NCBI GenBank assembly: GCA_045430285.1 | Contig: JAILXV010000004.1 | Coordinates: 310,001 to 374,000, forward strand | DNA length: 64,000 bases | Direction: 5' to 3' | Source of the DNA: Agarilytica sp045430285 | Lineage (GTDB): Bacteria; Pseudomonadota; Gammaproteobacteria; Pseudomonadales; Cellvibrionaceae | Part shown: positions 59,918 to 64,000 of the stretch, piece by piece | Layout: each line of letters starts with the position of its first letter | Numbering within the stretch: position 1 is the stretch's first letter | Notes under the pieces: model-generated | The model's input: the letters and a program-made list of their open reading frames with translations, nothing else | What the model was told of the DNA's origin: nothing | Databases searched by the model: none | Made by a program: the position numbers and the translations under genes

Positions 59918-60483
59918 TGGCGCAAATCAATTTATTACCTTGGCGTGAAGAGCTACGCCAGGAGAAGAAAAAGGAATTTCTAACCCAGCTTGGTGGTGTA
60001 TGTATTTTAACTGTTCTCGTGGCGTTTCTTTGGGTGCGATCTGTAGATGGGGCGATTGCAGCACAGAATACTCGAAATAATATTCTTGATGGTGAGATAA
60101 AGCTGTTAAAAGATCAGGTTGCGGAGATTAAAAACCTCAAAAAAGAGCGGAAATCTTTGCTTGATCGAATGCAAGTGATTCAGGATTTGGAGGGTAAGCG
60201 GGCGATTATTGTGCACTATTTCGATGAGTTTGCTAAAGCGATTCCAAATGGTGTTTTTTTAACTTCTCTTGAAAGAAAAGGTGACCAGTTCACAGCAGAG
60301 GGTGTCAGTGATTCAAATAATCGAATTTCTGAGTTTATGCGTCAGCTGGAAGATTCTGACTGGTTTACCGGTACGAGTATTAATTCTATCTCTGCGGAGC
60401 CGGATTCTGGGCCGCAGGCCCAAAAATTTTCTTTACGCTTAACCGCCACGTTGCCGGATGGCGAGGTAAAAAACGATGGCTGA
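59917..60483 (+). CDS. pilN: type IV pilus assembly protein PilN
   Basis: 188 residues. The N-terminal INLLPWREELRQEKKKEFL is the conserved PilM-binding tail, followed by one membrane helix (about 24-44), a coiled coil (DGEIKLLKDQVAEIKNLKKERK) and a periplasmic ferredoxin-like domain. It overlaps pilM by 1 bp and pilO by 8 bp, so translation is coupled. Confidence 0.95.
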   Translation: MAQINLLPWREELRQEKKKEFLTQLGGVCILTVLVAFLWVRSVDGAIAAQNTRNNILDGEIKLLKDQVAEIKNLKKERKSLLDRMQVIQDLEGKRAIIVHYFDEFAKAIPNGVFLTSLERKGDQFTAEGVSDSNNRISEFMRQLEDSDWFTGTSINSISAEPDSGPQAQKFSLRLTATLPDGEVKNDG

Positions 60484-61090
60484 CATTAATCAGTATATAG
60501 AACAAATTCAAAACTTTGATTTCAATGATGTTGATTGGGATCGAATTGGTGTTTGGCCTGTACCGATAAGAATAATAGTGTGTGTGTTGGCTGCTGCCGT
60601 GTTGTTGTTTGGTTGCCACTTTTTGATTATCAAAGATAAGCATCAGCAATTGGTGCAAATAAAAAATAAAGAATCGGAGCTTCGGCGCGCGTTTGAGACT
60701 AACGCCTTTGAAGCGGCTAATTTAGATCGTTATCGCAAGCAAATGCAGGAAATGTCTGGAACGTTAAATGCGCTAGTTTCTCGTTTACCTAGTAGTATAG
60801 AAATGCCTGGCTTGCTAGATGATTTGGAGGATAAGGCTATCGAGGCGCGATTAGATATTGAGGCCATTAAGCCTCAGAGTGAGGCGCCGACAGATTTTCA
60901 TATAGAACTGCCGTTAAAAATAAGTGTTAATGGTGGGTATCATGAGTTTGGTGCGTTTGTAAGCGGGATAGCGGGCATGCCTAGAATCGTTACCTTGCAT
61001 GATTTTTCAGTAAAACGATCCGGAAAGGAAGGCTCTTCATTGAAAATGGAGATATTAGCAAAAACCTATCGATATAAGCCGCAGGAGTAG
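60476..61090 (+). CDS. pilO: type IV pilus assembly protein PilO
   Basis: 204 residues. A short cytoplasmic segment with VDWDRIGVWPVPIRIIVCVL leading into a single membrane helix, a coiled coil (VQIKNKESELRRAFETNAFEAANLDRYRKQM), then the periplasmic domain (LPSSIEMPGLLDDLEDKAIEARLDI ... GGYHEFGAFVSGIAGMPRIVTLHDF). It pairs with PilN to form the inner-membrane alignment complex. Confidence 0.95.
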   Translation: MADINQYIEQIQNFDFNDVDWDRIGVWPVPIRIIVCVLAAAVLLFGCHFLIIKDKHQQLVQIKNKESELRRAFETNAFEAANLDRYRKQMQEMSGTLNALVSRLPSSIEMPGLLDDLEDKAIEARLDIEAIKPQSEAPTDFHIELPLKISVNGGYHEFGAFVSGIAGMPRIVTLHDFSVKRSGKEGSSLKMEILAKTYRYKPQE

Positions 61091-61095
61091 AGTAG

Positions 61096-61629
61096 ATGTT
61101 TCTGTTGAGGATTAAGTTTTTTCTTTTGCTGTTTTGTCTGGTTTTTCTTTTTGCATGTTCCAGTGGTGGAGAGCATGAAGATTTACGGGGTTATATTCAA
61201 GATACGAAGGCTCGTCCAGCGGGAAATATAGAACCATTGCCGGCATTTAAACCTTATGAGGCTTTTGTGTATGGCGCGGCTGCACAGCGAAGCCCATTTG
61301 ATAGGCCTTTGGAGGTTAAGCGAAGAATTATTTCTGCTTCAAACTCCAATGTAACGCCGGATTTTAATCGCACCAAAGAGTTTTTGGAGGGGTTTGATTT
61401 AGGTGCGATAAAGATGGTTGGTAATTTGGAAAAAAAAGGCGTTTTGTGGGCTTTACTTTCTGATCCGACTGGTACGATTCATTGGGTGAAAACAGGCAAT
61501 TATATTGGCAAAAACTACGGTCGTATTGTGGAAACCGCTGAAAACAAAATTGAATTAATAGAAATAGTTTCCGATGGTCTCGACGGTTGGGTCGAGCGCC
61601 CTCGAATTATTGCATTATCCGAACAGTAG
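61096..61629 (+). CDS. pilP: type IV pilus lipoprotein PilP
   Basis: 177 residues with a lipoprotein signal (LVFLFAC, Cys21). A disordered segment, then the beta-sandwich domain (RSPFDRPLE ... FLEGFDLGAIKMVGNLEKKGVLWALLSDPTGTIHWVKTGNYIGKNYGRIVE). PilP links PilNO to the PilQ secretin. It starts 5 bp after pilO. Confidence 0.95.
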   Translation: MFLLRIKFFLLLFCLVFLFACSSGGEHEDLRGYIQDTKARPAGNIEPLPAFKPYEAFVYGAAAQRSPFDRPLEVKRRIISASNSNVTPDFNRTKEFLEGFDLGAIKMVGNLEKKGVLWALLSDPTGTIHWVKTGNYIGKNYGRIVETAENKIELIEIVSDGLDGWVERPRIIALSEQ

Positions 61630-61640
61630 GAATTACAAGC

Positions 61641-63833
61641 ATGTTTAGGCTTCAAGTAAAAATCTTAACAATACTCACCTTGTTCGTGGCCGCAGCAACA
61701 TCTCACGCAGCGACACTTTCGGATATTAACTTTTCGGAACTGCCTGGGGAGAGGGCCGAGCTGAGGTTGCAATTTGATTCTCCCCCCATTACTCCTACCG
61801 GTTATGCTATTGAGCAGCCTGCGAGAATCGTTTTAGATTTTGCTGGCATTGCAAATGCCCTAACTCAAAAGAAGTTTTCGATGAACGTTGGTCAGGTTAA
61901 TAGCGCAATAGTTGTTGAAGGAGGTGGGCGTACCCGTTTAGTTATAAATCTTGATAATTCTGTGCCCTACCGCTCGTTCGTGGATGGGAATGAGTATATT
62001 GTCGAGGTTGGTGTTGCCGCTGAAAGCGCAAGCCCTTCGTTTGTGGCTAGCTCGGACGCGCCTAGTGTATCAGAGCCTGCGGTGGTTACATCTTCGGTTG
62101 CTGAAAAGCAGATCGAGAATATAGATTTTCGTCGAGGTGAAGTTGGTGAAGGTAAGGTTATCGTTTCCCTAAGTGATCCCTCTGTTAATGTTGATATTGA
62201 AGAGGTCTCTTCAGGGATAGAGGTAAGGTTTTCTGGCGTAAATTTACCGGATTCCTTGAAGCGGAAGCTGGATGTTGTGGATTTTGCAACACCAGTAAAG
62301 CTGATATCGTCTTCTTACGAGGGTGAAGGGGCTCGGATCGCAATAAGTACGGTTGGAGATTACGACTACCTGGCCTACCAGGCGGACGGCGAATATGTCA
62401 TCAGTGTTAAGCCCCTGACACGCAGTGAGATAGAAGAAAAGCAGAAAGCTTTTTCATATGTGGGTGATAGGCTTTCTCTTAACTTTCAGAATATTCCTGT
62501 GCGCAATGTGTTGCAGCTGATAGCAGATTTTACAGGGCTGAATTTGGTGGCCAGTGATACGGTGTCTGGCAGTATTACATTACGTTTGGATAACGTGCCT
62601 TGGGATCAGGCTCTGGATATTGTGTTAAAGACTAAGGGTTTGGATAAGCGGCAGATGGGTAATGTGTTGATGGTTGCTCCGGCTGCAGAAATTGCAGAGA
62701 GGGAGCGGCAAGAGATAGAAACTAAGAAACAGTTACAGGAATTAGCTCCCTTAAGAACCGAATATATCCGTGTTCGTTATGCAAACGCGCGTGAGTTGTT
62801 TTCTTTATTTCTTGATGGTGGAAGTCAAGGTGGCGGTGGCGGTGGCGATGGGTCGAGTGATGGGGGTGGTTCGGGCGAGCAGAATTCTACAGGTAGTTTG
62901 CTTTCTCTGCGAGGTCAGGCGATTGTAGACGAAAGAACGAATTCCATTATATTGACGGATACGGAAGAAAAAATTGAAGAGTTCAAAAGCTTAATTGAAA
63001 AAGTGGATATCCCCATTAGGCAGGTAATGATCGAGGCGCGAATTGTTATTGCCAACTCTGACTTTCGAAAAGAACTCGGTGTGAGAATATCGGGCGATGC
63101 AGCGGAAACCTCTAATAGTGGTAGAAGTAAATATGAATTTACGGGTCGATTAGAAGGTCTGACAAACGGTGATGGAGGAGGGCCTGAGGTTGTCTTTCAG
63201 GATGGAGATGGAGATGGAATCACAGATGATGAGAGAGATTTAATTTCATCTAATCTTGTTGATTTGGGGGTATTTAACCCCGCAGGGGCATTCTCATGGA
63301 ATGTAATCAGCTCAAACTTTTTACTCGGTATGGAATTGTCGGCATTGCAACAGTCTGGGTTCGCGGAGATTGTTTCTCAGCCGAAGGTGATCACGGGGGA
63401 TAAGCAGCAGGCCTCTATTGAGTCCGGTACAGAGATACCCTTCCAGGAAGAGTCTGCTAGCGGAGGCACAACCACGGCCTTTAAAGATGCTGTGCTGAAG
63501 TTAGATGTAACGCCTCAGATTACACCAGATAATAGAGTAATAATGGACCTTGAAATTACCCAGGACTCTATCAGTGGTATCGATCAGGCTAGTGGAATTC
63601 CTATTCTTGATATTACTCAGCTGGAAACTCAAGTTTTGGTTGCGGATGGTGAGACCATTGTTTTGGGTGGGATTTATCAGACGGAAACGTCAAAAGGTGA
63701 GACTAAAGTCCCCTTATTAGGCGATATCCCATTCGTTGGCCGTTTATTCAGAAATAACATTAAACGCGAAGATAAGCGCGAACTGCTTATCTTTATCACG
63801 CCAAGAATTATGGCTTCTAACTTTGTTGAATAA
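61641..63833 (+). CDS. pilQ: type IV pilus secretin PilQ
   Basis: 730 residues from the ATG at 61641 (AGGAA upstream), which places a clean signal peptide (ILTILTLFVAAATSHAA) at the N-terminus. Two AMIN domains (about 25-260), an N0/STN domain (FQNIPVRNVLQLIADFTGLNLVASD), an N1 domain interrupted by a Gly/Ser-rich insert (about 390-415), and the secretin barrel with VSQPKVITGDKQQASIESGTEIPFQE and VPLLGDIPFVGRLFRN. It forms the outer-membrane pore for the pilus. Confidence 0.96.
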   Translation: MFRLQVKILTILTLFVAAATSHAATLSDINFSELPGERAELRLQFDSPPITPTGYAIEQPARIVLDFAGIANALTQKKFSMNVGQVNSAIVVEGGGRTRLVINLDNSVPYRSFVDGNEYIVEVGVAAESASPSFVASSDAPSVSEPAVVTSSVAEKQIENIDFRRGEVGEGKVIVSLSDPSVNVDIEEVSSGIEVRFSGVNLPDSLKRKLDVVDFATPVKLISSSYEGEGARIAISTVGDYDYLAYQADGEYVISVKPLTRSEIEEKQKAFSYVGDRLSLNFQNIPVRNVLQLIADFTGLNLVASDTVSGSITLRLDNVPWDQALDIVLKTKGLDKRQMGNVLMVAPAAEIAERERQEIETKKQLQELAPLRTEYIRVRYANARELFSLFLDGGSQGGGGGGDGSSDGGGSGEQNSTGSLLSLRGQAIVDERTNSIILTDTEEKIEEFKSLIEKVDIPIRQVMIEARIVIANSDFRKELGVRISGDAAETSNSGRSKYEFTGRLEGLTNGDGGGPEVVFQDGDGDGITDDERDLISSNLVDLGVFNPAGAFSWNVISSNFLLGMELSALQQSGFAEIVSQPKVITGDKQQASIESGTEIPFQEESASGGTTTAFKDAVLKLDVTPQITPDNRVIMDLEITQDSISGIDQASGIPILDITQLETQVLVADGETIVLGGIYQTETSKGETKVPLLGDIPFVGRLFRNNIKREDKRELLIFITPRIMASNFVE

Positions 63834-63848
63834 AGCTAAGTTGAAGCG

Positions 63849-64000
63849 GTGATTCAAAACGTCGTACTTATTGGGCCAATGGGGGCGGGAAAGTCCACCA
63901 TTGGACGCCAGCTTTCCTCGAAACTTGGTTTCGAATTTCTAGACACCGATAGTATTATCGAAAGTCGTTCAGGTGCTGATATCCCCTGGATCTTTGATGT
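63849..64000 (+). CDS. aroK: shikimate kinase, 5' part (runs off the window)
   Basis: From a GTG 15 bp after pilQ the frame reads IQNVVLIGPMGAGKSTIGRQ and FLDTDSIIE, the Walker A and the shikimate-binding D-T-D region of AroK. It runs off the right edge after about 50 codons. pilQ-aroK(-aroB) order is conserved in gammaproteobacteria. Confidence 0.93.
   Translation, partial: MIQNVVLIGPMGAGKSTIGRQLSSKLGFEFLDTDSIIESRSGADIPWIFD

Overview
The window looks like chromosomal DNA of a marine gammaproteobacterium with moderate G+C, probably a Cellvibrionales/Pseudomonadales relative. The basis is the gene order rimP-nusA-infB-rbfA-truB-rpsO-pnp, ubiE-ubiJ-ubiB, DUF971-hslU-hslV, priA, rpmE, a class A penicillin-binding protein divergent from pilMNOPQ, then aroK. 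The genus is an inference.

Layout. 1-1690: small unrecognised genes and a SUFU-type (immunity-like) protein. 1873-6366: a leftward set of two SDR oxidoreductases, a TetR regulator, a CMD-domain protein and a Tat-exported HAD protein, with a promoter carrying a near-palindrome in its spacer. 6477-10157: small regulatory and detoxification genes (a MerR-methyltransferase fusion probably starting at CTG, WYL regulator plus GST, GNAT, VOC). 10275-30546: an accessory, mobilizable, defence-rich island. It holds hipBA with four operator-like palindromes, about 900 bp of non-coding DNA with an unusual run of hairpins, a Cas4-like/DEDD nuclease, an excisionase-like HTH, Mrr, HsdM-HsdS-HsdR, an RloC/PrrC-like zinc-hook ATPase, ArdA antirestriction protein, an HExxH protein, relaxase and MobC, and a candidate structured RNA between a sigma70 promoter and an 18-bp terminator stem. 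No integrase or conjugative transfer genes are present. 30698-33299: a TPR protein with a DesK/DesR-like two-component pair. 33493-64000: core genes.

How the genes fit together. The four genes from TetR to HAD overlap or nearly abut and read as one operon. HsdM, HsdS, HsdR and the zinc-hook ATPase are spaced by 1-14 bp; this is the usual setting of RloC-type nucleases that back up restriction. ArdA beside the restriction genes and the mobC-relaxase pair show that the island moves, or moved, by mobilization. The right half is housekeeping: transcription/translation, ubiquinone synthesis, HslUV proteolysis, replication restart, peptidoglycan synthesis and type IV pilus assembly.

The most unusual feature is 12509-12899, where about a dozen short, non-identical hairpins stand one after another, the last four about 25 bp apart; it may be an undescribed structured RNA or a single-strand-folding DNA element. 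Positions of promoters, operators and RNAs come from reading the sequence by eye and have no experimental support.
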